NCBI GenBank assembly: GCA_916613615.1 | Contig: OU744731.1 | Location: 12,096,726-12,160,725, forward strand | DNA length: 64,000 nt | Direction of reading: 5' to 3' | From: Steromphala cineraria | Lineage: Eukaryota > Mollusca > Gastropoda > Trochida > Trochidae | The notes under the pieces: model-generated | Databases searched by the model: none | What the model was told of the DNA's origin: nothing | Seen by the model: only the letters and a program-made list of their open reading frames with translations | Made by a program: the position numbers and the translations under genes | In this document: positions 1 to 11,500 of the stretch, in pieces | Numbering within the stretch: position 1 is the stretch's first letter | How the letters are laid out: each line of letters starts with the position of its first letter

Positions 1-2
1 CA

Positions 3-1636
3 GTTCTCAATGTTTTATCTTTTTTTGCAAGGTTCTCTGGACTTAAAGTTAATACGGAAAAAACAAGATTGATATGGATAGGATCAAAAAAGAGATCTAG
101 ATATAAGATTTGCAATGATTATAAGCTTGATTGGACACAATCACAATTTACTTTACTGGGTATAAATTTTGATGTAGATTTGGAAACAATGATTGATTTA
201 AATTATACAGACAAACTGGAAAAAATTGAGAGAGAGATGAAAAGCTGGGAGTTAAGATTATTAACACCCATGGGAAGAAATGTAGTTTTAAAGTCTTTAT
301 TACTTTCAAAATTAAATCATCTCTTTTCATCTATACCAAGCCCACCAGATGAGGTTATTCAATCATTTCAAAAGAGATGTTTTGAGTTTGTTTGGAAGGG
401 TAAAAAAGATAAAATAAAAAGAAACATTATAACATCTACTATTAAAAACGGTGGAATTAATGTTCCAATAATAAGTAATATTATAAAATCTCAAAAAATT
501 TTATGGATTAAAAGATTGCTAAAAAACAACTCTATATGGAGTAAAAATGCTACAGTATACATCCCAAATTATCAGAGACTTTGGTTTGCTGATGGTGCTT
601 ATATTAGCAACTGTATGTTGCCCACTATATCAAATAGATTCTGGCAGGATGTCATTAAAGCGTGGGCTGATTATTTAACGATATGTTATCAATATGAGAA
701 AGACCCTGATAGAGTTTTAAACCAGTCAATTTGTTATAATAGTAATGTCATGATTGGTGGTAATGTTATTACTATTAAAAACTGGGGGGGGAATGAAATA
801 ATTTATTTGAGAAATATATTAGAAAAAGGAGGTAATGTTTTGTATTTTGAACAATTTAAGAATAAATATGATATAAGCATAGATTTTCTTACATACGAAG
901 GTATCAAGAGATCTGTACTTAAATATTTGAAAAAGATGAACTTCACATTCATGCAAAATGAAAAAATACACTCCTTCCCAATTCTTCCATATAACATATC
1001 AAAATTGGACAATAGTAAACAATTCTATCAAATACTATCCAAATTTATTTTTGTTAAATCTTCTGGCCAATTGAAATGGGAGGAAATATTTGATAAAGAG
1101 TTTACACAAAATGAATGGGAAAACATCAACATGATGCCTAATAGATGTACACAAAGTGTAAATTTGAAATGGTTTCAATACAAGATAACTCAAAATATTT
1201 TGACTACCAATAAATTCTTGTATAAGATTGGATATATAGATTCACCATTGTGTTCTCTTTGCAAACAGATGCCTGAGAGTATTATTCACTTATTATGTGA
1301 TTGTATTCATGTTAGAAAAGTGTGGAAGGAGTAAGCAGAATGGTTGGGAAAGTTAGCTGAAGGAAATATTGAATTAATACCAATAAAAATCATCTTTGGT
1401 TTTAAGGGTAAAAATAATAACCCACAAAATACCATTTGTTTACTTGTGAAACAAATAATCTATAGTTTAGTAGAAAAGGTAACAAACCCACTTTTGGATA
1501 CATTCAAAAGGAATTATATAAACATTATTTGGCATGTAAATATATTGCATTTACAAATAACAACCAGCCCAAATTCTTTTCATTCTGGTCCTCTTTTCAC
1601 ACTTTATTTGCTGAAATGGAGGTAGATCTAAGTTAA
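3..1636 (+). pseudogene. LINE ORF2 C-terminal remnant (one stop, one frameshift)
   Basis: Reading frame 3 is open from the window edge to TAA at 1332-1334, then open again in the same frame from 1335, so a single nonsense codon interrupts it. Near position 1507 the C-terminal coding signal moves to another frame (YIAFTNN, FFSFWSSFHTLFAEM) and ends at a TAA at 1634-1636. The parent protein would supply reverse transcription for target-primed insertion. This copy cannot do so, and is an inactive fossil or a recently dead copy. Confidence 0.8.
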
Positions 1637-1715
1637 GAAATATAAATAACCTTGCATTTGTATATCTGTATTTTAGACATGATGTGATATTAACAATCAA
1701 TTATCTGTATCTTTA

Positions 1716-1900
1716 TGGAAATAAGAACTCTGTATCATTATGAATATGTACAAGTAAACATCATATGGGATCTCTATGGAAATATAAAATCTGTATCATA
1801 ATGAATATGTACATGTAAACATCATATGTGGTCTTTATTGAAGTATGAACTCTGTATCATTATGAATATGTACATGTAAACATCATATGGGAAATAAAAA
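1716..1900 (+). repeat. Three ~60-bp tandem units in the LINE 3' tail
   Basis: Three imperfect copies of a unit containing CTCTGTATCATTATGAATAT and ending near AACATCATATG lie directly before the A-rich tail. Repeated 3' UTR units are common at the ends of some LINEs. Nothing coding is seen. Confidence 0.7.
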
Positions 1901-2221
1901 TATAAAAAAAAAAAAAAAAAACAAAAAAAAAAAACAATTTATTATCTAACTTATGAACTGATTCCAAATATAAATCAATAGAGAAGAGGATTATATGGAT
2001 AACGACTTCTTTATTCATGTTAGGCGACGTTTTGACATAGCACCCTGTGTCGTTGTCAAGCAAGGAAATACAAATCAATTAGAAAAACAGTTGCATGTTG
2101 CCAGAATTAACTGCGGTGTGTCCACTAAAATGCAACGCTTCTTACCAGCAGTTAGGATCTTTTCTAAAATATTTTGTGATATATGTTTCTTACTTATGAT
2201 ATTTATCAACATTGCTTGTAG

Positions 2222-2346
2222 GAACTGCTGTGGGGAAACTATTGACGGTAGGAGGAGTTGGAATCTGGTGGATAATAGACATCATTCTTCTGGTTACTGG
2301 AATGTTGAAGCCAGCAGACGACAGCAACTGGGTACCATATTTCTAG
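2222..2346 (+). CDS. TM2D2: TM2 domain-containing protein 2, last coding exon
   Basis: After an acceptor (cttgtag, AG at 2220-2221) an exon in phase 1 encodes 40 residues and stops at TAG 2344-2346. It reads [38 protein letters not shown]. This is the second transmembrane helix and C-terminal tail of the TM2 family; TM2D2 proteins end in a very similar GKLLTLGG...WW..DLILL..G...DGSNW pattern. TM2D proteins are conserved animal membrane proteins with a signal peptide and a paired-helix TM2 domain, genetically linked to Notch signalling and phagocytosis. The first helix with its DRF motif must lie in an upstream exon, which I do not find between the LINE and this exon, so it is probably left of the window. 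The 123-codon ORF overlapping in another frame is a shadow. Confidence 0.85.
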
Positions 2347-2850
2347 AGATACTGATGCTTCTTTGATCAAGAGCGATAGAAAATATTTTGAATATCGAAG
2401 TGACTGGAGATAATTTGGGTACCATATTTCAAGAGTGACTGAATATACATATGGTACCAAATATCTCAAGAGTGGATGTACCTCTTGTACAAAATATGAA
2501 GAGTGATAGAACAAACCGGGTACAACATGCCTTGATTGGCTGAAATTCTTAGGGTACCATATTTTCAGAGTGAATGGACATATTTGCAGTGCCAAATGTC
2601 AAGAATGACTGAAATATTTTGGATACCAAATATCAAAAGGTACTGAAGAGTGATAGAACAGACTTTTGGTACCAAACATCATGATTGCTGAAGAGACTAA
2701 ATTTCTAGAGTGACTGAAGAGACTTACCATGTAAATGTTCTAGATGGTAGTTGAGGTACCAAATATCTTCAGTGAATGAACATACTTTTGGTACCAAATA
2801 TCAAGAGTGATGAAAAAGACTTTGGGTACCAAAAAATCCTGAATTGCTAA
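2325..2850 (+). repeat. Degenerate GGTACC minisatellite in the TM2D2 3' UTR
   Basis: About a dozen imperfect units, each roughly 35-60 bases, are built round GGTACCAAATATCAAGAGTG with TGACTGAAGA spacers. The first copy overlaps the last codons and stop of TM2D2 (GGGTACCATATTTCTAG), so the array seems to have grown from the coding end into the 3' UTR. Confidence 0.75.
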
Positions 2851-3610
2851 AGATAATTAATACCAAATTTCTCAAAAGAAAAAAGAAATCCAAGACTCTG
2901 GTCTCTAAATAGTACAGAGTCCCTACTATGGATGGTACTGAAACCAAGTTTTCTGGGATATTTGACTTTCGAAGAACATTCTTGTGTCCTACTTTCAAGT
3001 TGAAGGAAAGTCTGTTGAAGTTCTTCCACTTGATTTGGAAGTGTGAATGAGACATCTCGATTTAAATTAAAGAGATTTTTAGTAACAGTAGTAAATTAAT
3101 AATTTAGTGAATTGATCAGTGGAAATGGAGATGTTGTCACATATGTTGAACATTCCAAGACATTGTGTTATGCATTTTGGAAATCTTTATTGCTAATTAA
3201 ACGCTTAGTTCATTTGTATGATGATTAGTATGTCCCTATTTAAAGGATAAGTCTTTTCTAATAGCATCATCATCATGAAGATGATCATCCAGAACATCTA
3301 ATTTATTGTTGGTGTGAAAGACATGACAAAAGTGCAAGACTGATGCAAAGCTTTGCTACTCATATTTCCATTTTTGAAATGATTTTAAAGTCAAACAACA
3401 CTTTATGGATGTTTATTGTGTTGTTTATTTTTTTTTTACATCATATCAGAACAACCATTTCTTCATCAATTGTAATGATAATAGTGCTTAGCGTGAATGA
3501 TACCGTAGAAGAAGGAAAAGAAATGTAAGAGAGATTCACAAAGATTTTTGAAATTTCATCTGCTTTTGCTATGTTGTAAATATGAATAAAGTATTTATAA
3601 ATAATATCAA
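2347..3610 (+). other. Probable TM2D2 3' UTR with poly(A) signal
   Basis: No coding signal follows the TM2D2 stop. A canonical AATAAA lies at 3585-3590, followed by a T/GT-rich stretch. The region between holds the GGTACC minisatellite and then AT-rich unique sequence. The UTR limits are inferred. Confidence 0.5.
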
Positions 3611-4137
3611 ATTGTGAGTTTTTTGTGTGCATATTTATCATTACTTTGTTACTTTTCAAGGAAGGAAGTTGACTTTAATGCTCTTTGCATTCATTAAATA
3701 TTCCTAATTTTGACAGTGTATTATCATACATGTTTTGAATGATCAAAGACTTAGAGGCATTTTTTTTCTTGTTTTTGTACAATGAAACAGTCATTTCAAT
3801 TGCCTTCTTTTACTTCTGTATAAAGTGCCTCGACCCAGTCTACAAAGGTCTTTGATCAAGTAGATACTTTGTTATCGGATGAAAGCATTTCCTTCGCAAC
3901 TGCTCACTTACAGGCTAATAAAGAGAGAACAAAAGGTTTCTTGAAAAATATTTATTCAAACATACATGGTAAGTTCACAACAATAGATTGCATCACACAT
4001 CACCGCTTCCCAGTAACCTGAAGCCTAAACTACAGCAGGAAATTTCTCATAAGTGAAATAAGATTGACTTTCAGCATGCAGATCGAATCTCAACAATTAC
4101 AATAAATATATCATATAATTTAATCTTAGTCCAGTCT

Positions 4138-4460
4138 AAGTGAACCTAGCCCCAATAATACTCGCACCACTCCCATATTGAGTCAAGCTTGATGCAGTAA
4201 TGGGTTGCATAAGCCGTTCTGTCAGTGACCTATGACCCTCTAATCAAATATGGGATGGCCAAACTGATTTACCCAATCATAAAGCAGCTACATATTTGTG
4301 AGTTTGAAATTGGAACGCTATGTGCAATTGCAGGTAATTGTGGCTTGGTAAGATGAGCCTTGAGTGGTCAGTTAGGTGGGTCGGCTGACACGAAGTGTTA
4401 CTGCATCTATCTAGACTCAATAAGGGAGTGTAGCAAATAGTATTGGGGCTAGGTTTACTT
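4138..4460. mobile_element. MITE-like inverted-repeat element
   Basis: The ends are inverted repeats of about 45 bp (left AACCTAGCCCCAATAATACT, right arm complementary with a few mismatches). The central ~230 bp has no ORF. Non-autonomous DNA transposon; superfamily not assigned. Confidence 0.65.
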
Positions 4461-5306
4461 GATTGATTTTAATCAGACATGAGATTCTTCAACAGTTATT
4501 TCCTTACTTTTGCTTTTCGAAGGTTTTAGTCAATAAAAAAGGTCAAGTGATCACTAGGCAGATGAACGGAAAAGATTATTTTATAAAGCTTTGCAACTGC
4601 TTCAGTTTGTTCAATATGCTTTCAGCGAAGTCAGAGGCAAAAGGCTTAAATGAGTCATCGAAGACCTGAATATTCATTTCCAAATTTAAATTCAAATGAA
4701 GAACGACATCATACATATTACTGTTACGCTAAATTCAATGGACTACATGAGATACATTTTTCTTCTTATTCTTAATACTTTTAGGTATTGTAAGGCAAGG
4801 AGGCATAAATGATCTTGAGTTAATTTGTGATTGAAATAATATTCTACAGATCTTTTGTCAGAATGTATGGTCCCATTCTCTCCGAAAAGGGTTTTGTACG
4901 CCACTACATGTACATTAAATCCGTATAATAGTGCATGATGATAGAGCAATGGAAAGTTTTATCAGGTATACTTTGAAGAATACTTGCAATGATGATGGAA
5001 ATTCCAGTGATAAATTTGTTATAAACATAAATATATCCAAAGTTTTTGGTACAATTAGCCGGTATATCAAGTCAGGTGAGTTTCGCTACGACTCCTGGAA
5101 AAAAGCAATTTTGTTATTTATTACTTGTCCATGTCAGATACTGCAGTGGAACATTTATACAGCAATATTATCCTTGCATAATACCGCTATACATATGTAA
5201 TATCAGTTCTTAGTTTTGACGTTACAATGTATATACTACTGTCACAATGGCAACAACTCCTAGAAAACTTAGTTTAAGTAAACTGTCTGCAACAACGGTT
5301 GATATA

Positions 5307-5374
5307 CAGTCAGACCTCGATATTCTGAACGCTTCCGAACGATTATCGGTAGACGGATTATCGATGTCTGACTG
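5307..5374. mobile_element. Short pogo/Tigger-like palindromic element flanked by TA
   Basis: A 68-bp fold-back begins CAGTCAGACCTCGATA and ends with its inverse, with TA dinucleotides immediately outside. CAGT...TCGAT termini and TA target duplications fit the Tc1/mariner-pogo group. Confidence 0.55.
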
Positions 5375-5535
5375 TATGTTAGTAGGTAATAATTTGATAA
5401 CATAAAGTTATTCTTATTCAGTAAATTGTTAAATAAAAGGGCATGGTGTTCACACTCGTTTTTGAAACCACTATGATTTATGTATATTTTCAGTTGTGTA
5501 GAGTCCCCAACGTCCAGTCACGTAACTCGCTCTAT

Positions 5536-8500
5536 TCAGGGTCTGCCGGGCTTGTCTCCTACTCCTCCCGCTAGCTCGTAGACCTTCAGACCCACTTGGT
5601 AGGCAAGATCGTCAGCCGCTTCCTGCCAAACATAAGGGACTTGGTTAAAGTTTACAAAAAGAAAATTTTAAACAGTTTTACTAAATGTTTTATAGCTGCA
5701 AAAAGAACTGAGAATGATTTTGTCAAATTCAAGGAGACATCCTGGACAAATGATGACTACAAGATCCAGTTCAAATATTCAACTACTTTAGTGATATTTT
5801 GTTGCTTTAGATATGACATTTGGAAGTTGTAATACCGGTTAGTTAAAGGGGAAGTAGCACGTTTTTTGATAATTTTATATCTTAAATTTTTCACTGATAA
5901 TTGTAAGTAAATGCTAAATATATTATTTTGACAGTGTCAAAAATCTCATTACACAAACCAATCATCCATAGTCAGAGGACAAAGTATGAAGATTCACCTA
6001 AAATCCATGGGCGGCCATTTTGTGTGAACACCTTTAATTCATTTTGTGTAAGAAAAAGGAAACTTTACATTATATATTTGATTTATTACTGCTCCATTTA
6101 GTTTAAAGCATTGTCTATCAATTGGAATGAATAATTTTAATTTTCCTGACATCACCTTATATTCCCCCTAAAAACGTGCTACTGCCCCTTTAAAGAGCAT
6201 CACACTTTCTTCCCCTCTATACATTGTTTAAAATGCCGTAAATCCTCAAACTGTAAAAATCATATCAATTCCAGGCAGGCTTCTCAAACTTATTTTAAAA
6301 ATTAACTTTTGAAATATTTAGTAAGGAAGGAACAGCTGTTGTAGAATTTGTATTTTATTTATCCTGCGTTTACTAGATGAAAGTGGCTATATTTTTCCGA
6401 AAACTTTTTGATTTAAGTTTTCAAGGTTTGGCAGAAAGCTTTGTGAAGTGCCTCTCTCCATGGCAGGCTTCTAATTGAGGATTTATAGAAATTCAGAAAG
6501 TTGAAATTATGAACTCACCCTAGTGTCAGCTTCTGAATAAACTCTCACAACATCCTCAGTACCAGACGGTCTGCGAATAAAGAACTTTCTTTAACAAACT
6601 TAACGATACATTGTCAACTACAGCATTTGAAATTAATAACAATTCAAAAACGTTTCCTCCTTTATCCCCCAATCCTGATCATATTCATATGATTAATGAG
6701 CAGTTTTTAGAGCCTTTTATCAGGGTTTTGGAAACTCATATCCCTTTGATATGGAAGATAAAGAAAGGAAGAAATGTTAAGCTAAGACAATGTCCCTCAT
6801 GATATTTGTCATACAATAAGTCTCTCATACATACAACTATCGATCACAGTCTATATGGTTGAGTAGCCTAGATGGTCATCAACTCCAGGTTTTCATGTGT
6901 TTGGATAAGTAAAATACCTGATAAGTAAACTATTTTTAAGAAACACTTGAGATTTTACTTATAAGGTTTCTACTGTATTCCTTTCAATTCATCCAAGATT
7001 GTACGATTTGTTTTTATATTTTTTAATTGACCAAAACATTCCCACCTGACGAATGATCTGCCCTGTTTGTAGCCAGCCACCAGTTTGTCTATAGCCTCCT
7101 GTAATTCGGCAGGAGTGACCACCTTCCTCTCCGCATCTGTCGTTGTGATGACGGTCCGGTCCGCAACCTGCAACCACAAATAATTTAAAAAAGCAAGAGA
7201 TTTCTCATTAAGTATATGATGTATGTTTGGTCAGAGTTGGGGAGCAGTTTCAATCCTCATAGACTGCATCTACACTTTTTCAACTACATGAATAAAAGTT
7301 ATAAGTATTTTGTGTAACTCTTTTGGATCTTCACTTCCAGCAATGCCTGTGACATCAGACACAAGTAGCTCTCACAAAAAGTGTGACTCTCATTCAACTC
7401 TGTTCATGTTGGCTGTTCAGCTTTTAAATTGCTTACTTGACAATCAAATACCACTTTCAAGATATTTGGTTCAAAGAAGACTGAATGAGCAAGCTGTTCT
7501 GAGCATATCGTCAATTTTGTCATTAGTCTTGACAATCAAATCTACTGCCTTCAGACCATTGACTTACCAATAATCTGACCTTGACTTTTCATCTGGCAAA
7601 AGGGCAGGCCAGTGCAATTCTTCTTAATCAAACAAGACTAGAAATAGATTAAGAGGCTCCCTCTCTTTGGTTGGCAGAGACTGATCTTGACCTTCATCTG
7701 TCTATACCACTTATTAATCAAGGAAATCGATTTGATACAAAATGTTTTTCCAAAGGTTCAACTATTAATACAAAAGGCCATTGGTTTGAAGAGACTGACC
7801 TTGACCTTCATCTGCCTGTTGGGAAGGTCATTGTAACTCTTGTCCCAATCCTCAACACTCCAGCCTCGTACACTGAGGATACTCTCCACCACCAACATGT
7901 CCGATATGGCGTCTCCCACCGTCTGCAACACACAACAGTGATGAACTTGATCTTCTTTGGTTTGCAATAAAATCCTGACATACAGTATCCTCAATCAAAG
8001 TCAAACAGATCCTCCTGTAAAACCACTTTCACTTCCATCTGCTCTAAACCACATGGCAAACTTCCTCTTCCTATACTCATGTATAGTTATCAATAAATCA
8101 TTATGTCATTACACTTTACTCCGCCTACAAAATCAACACAAAAATGATTGGCAAAGTTGCATATGATAAGGTAAAGGTTTTGTGTACAATCAAGGCATAT
8201 TTATCATAATTGAGATGCCTGATACATGGGTTTAACTAACATTATGAAGATTATGGTACATTATCTCTTTATTTATGAACAAAGGTAAGCTTTCAAAATT
8301 TTTTGACACAAAAATTGTTATATAATGTCAATTGTTACGGGACAACGATGGACATGCATATTTTGACCCAAATGTGTTAATGTTTTTACAAAAGACACAA
8401 TCTTTAATCTGACGTAATCTAAACTGATATTGCTCGGAACCATACAAAAGAAAGTTAGGATTGCACAAAGTTGTCACTCCTTGTACCTGGTTGATGAGAT

Positions 8501-11500
8501 CTATGAGGGTTGAGAGTCTGGTGGCTGCTTGACTAGCTTCCTCACTGGAACTGTGGATAGAGGGGTTGGAGAGTCAACTGTCAATGAGTTATTAGTGCCA
8601 TATTGCTCGTTATAGCCTTGCTAGCCAATAAGATATGGAAGGCAATATGGTATGGAGGGGAGGTGTCAATAATGCAGACATGTAAACTTGTAATTTGCCA
8701 AGTGAAATATGTAGTTCTTGACCATGCATGTCGCAAAAAGGATAAAAACCCAACAATTTAATTTTGTCAATCAGATTTCTCTTCATAAATTATCAAATAA
8801 AAATGTAACTCTTGGATGGTTGAGAATGACATGTTGCATTTTGCAAGATACAAGTCAATATGTCTTCATTTTTGGAATTATTGTCCATAACAAGAGAACA
8901 GTTGCTTAGTTTCAAAACCAGTACGTTTGATCATGATGCTGTTGTGAGGGGAGCAAATTACACCTTACCTTATCACCAATTTAGCTCAAGAGATTAAAGA
9001 TTATCATATCATGTAAAAATCATTTAGTTCAGTGGATTTATCAATACAGCAGAGGTACGAGCTAACACTATTTGATGAGGATCAAGTTGATCAGATTACT
9101 ATCAAATCATAAAGACAGATCGGCGAATATAGGGCAATACAATTGTTAGCAAATATTCTTTAACTTATATTTTTTAACTTTACATGAATTGACCAACTAC
9201 AAGAATGTCTATCAACACATACACAGGAAAACACCTCACCTTTTGTTTCCTGCTGCATTCAGTATTTGATCAGTGGCTGCATCGCTGAATATTATCTGAG
9301 AGAAAAAATAGACACTGTTAGCTAGACCAGCATCCGTCATTTTTAAAAAGCATTTCCATTAAAAAAGGTCATTCCCTGTCAATGGCGAGGGTTTTAAACA
9401 CAGGTGCAAGACAGATGTAAGCAACTTGTTTATAATGTTAATAATAATAATATTTTTGATATGTTTCATGGCAAATCTTGATACTATACTTATCAAGTGA
9501 AGCTCTACATAATACATCTTTACTGTTAGGTCCATTGGCCCTCCAAACTGCCCTACTCTCTTGGGAGTTTATAGAAATAAACCTCTGAATCTTAATGTTT
9601 CCTTCACAACTCTTACCGTTCCATGTCCGTTAGCCTCAAAGTAGACCCCAATATCAAAGTCCTTGGCCTTGTGGTGCAGATGCTTCACTCCTGTAGGGAC
9701 ACAGGCTACCGGCACTTTCTGGGGAGAAAATCAGTAACTGGTGTCTTCAAAACTGACAGAAAATGAAAATTAGCAGATAGTTGCACCCAAGGTCAAGATG
9801 GAAGATGAAAGTTCAGGTCAGTTCCTTCTAGTAATCTATAAATCTATAAATGGCCTTCATTTGTTTAGAATCTACTGAAATCCAGGATACATTCTTTGCA
9901 TTGGTATGATAACAGAGAATTGGTGTTAAACAAAAAACATGTCAGATTGGCAACTCAGCAATGTAAGATGTAAGAGTACTAGGATGCAGCCTATGAACAA
10001 GTTGATTTCAATTGATACGTCATCTCTGTATCTGATCTACTAAAGTGAGGGAGCAGAGTTGACAAATCAGATTAATGTAATGGTTTGTGGTTGAGGTTGA
10101 AATGTTGCATCAAAATAAGAAAAGGCTTACCATTTGTTCGGTGATGTACTTGGTCGAGCTGCCGTTAGCGTAAGCGGTCTGTACCAGACCAAGATTAAGC
10201 TTGAGACCACTCTTGGTAACTAGTTCCATCAGGTAGCCTGCAATCTGAAAGGAGACAAGACAACTTCACATGCCATCTGATCCTCCCTCCAACTTGATCA
10301 AATGGGCATTTGAAGATGATGGTGAAGGGTGTCTAGTAAAAGTTTCCATCAGTTTCAGTTTGACATTGTTTGACGTAATAAAATTATTGAGATCCAAATG
10401 TAGAGTATTTCTTATAAAAAAGTCTTTGAGAACTTACCAAAGCTGCTTGTTTGTCCCCATCAAGCAAATGGAACTTTTTCTCTGTAAACAAAGAAAATTA
10501 TCTTTGCCAATACAATATCCATTATGATAATCCCATTTCTAAAATATTATAATCATACTATGATTTAATTTGGTTGGATTATTACTTATTGACAGAATAA
10601 TCAAATCCATTTCCAATCCAAGAGTTTGGGCAACTGTCTTCTGTCAGGTTCTTTGATAAAGTTTGTTACATTCTGCAAATATAGAACAAAACAGATTGTT
10701 CCATAAATTCAAATTCACTGACCTTGATCAACAAAATAGTAAACAATACGGTCTGCATCGCCATCAAAAGAGACACACTTTCTCCCTGCTTCCATCTTCA
10801 TTCCTGGAAATAATATAAACATTAAATAATCTTGAAAATTTTGGTATTTTACCAATTTTTATGATATAATTGGAAGGAAAACCCTAAAAGGTTACCAGGT
10901 TCATGGTTGGTGAACGGGCCGATTGCTTACACTGGATTCAACTTCAACTTTAAGAATGGAAGGAGGCTTATTCATAGTCTTGAAATGAAAAAAAATACTT
11001 TACTTATTATTTAAATTATTAAATATAATACATCATAATCATTTATATATTAACACATATTATGGAACTGTGCAATTAACTCAAAAGTAAAAAAAAACCT
11101 TTTTGTGCAGTTTATTTTAATTTTTTGTAACATAAAACATTTAATTATTAGTTCATATTTCCATTAAAATTATCACCTGGTGGACCTGTCTGCTGAACTT
11201 TTACAAAATCTGCACCACACTGAAATATCATCAAGTTAATATGTTAGGGTTTACATTCTAAGTGACATACATGTAAACATGAAACAGAACATTGAGGAAT
11301 ACCATATTTTTATAATTTTCATAAATTAATATTTTCATTATTCAATCAATTAATCATTGATGATTTGTATTTCCTATTTACATTAACTTACTTAAATTTT
11401 CATATTATTCATCTTTAAATTTCATTACTCTAAGTTAGAGTCTGTCAACAGGTCATAATTCATCTTGGACATCAAAATGAAAGCAATATGTCAGTTTTGA

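Larger units (their letters stand above)
1..1936 (+). mobile_element. Non-LTR retrotransposon (L1/Tx1-like LINE), 3' part
   Basis: The window opens inside a reverse-transcriptase ORF, followed by a short 3' UTR and an A-rich tail at about 1901-1936. The protein has the thumb and linker style of the L1/Tx1 group (motifs LLTPMGRNVVLKSLLLSKL, FEFVWKGK, GGINVP) and a C-terminal zinc-knuckle-like stretch (CSLCKQMPESIIHLLCDC). The RT catalytic core lies left of position 1. The copy is broken: one in-frame TAA at 1332-1334 and a frameshift near 1507. It probably lies in an intron of the TM2D2 gene whose last exon begins at 2222. Clade assignment is by motif only. Confidence 0.85.
3611..5535. other. 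Convergent intergenic region, TM2D2 3' end to PGM3 3' end
   Basis: TM2D2 (+) and PGM3 (-) converge here. I see no exon. The region includes a fold-back element (4138-4460), a small pogo-like element (5307-5374), and candidate minus-strand AATAAA signals for PGM3 (TTTATT on the plus strand at 5117-5122 and about 3948). Which signal is used cannot be told. Confidence 0.5.

Noticed and set aside
1995..2366. 123-codon ATG ORF
   Set aside because: It runs across an intron acceptor and the TM2D2 exon in another frame; the TM2 frame carries the conserved signal.
7671..7970. 99-codon plus-strand ORF
   Set aside because: Antisense of PGM3 exon 15 and its duplicated donor region.
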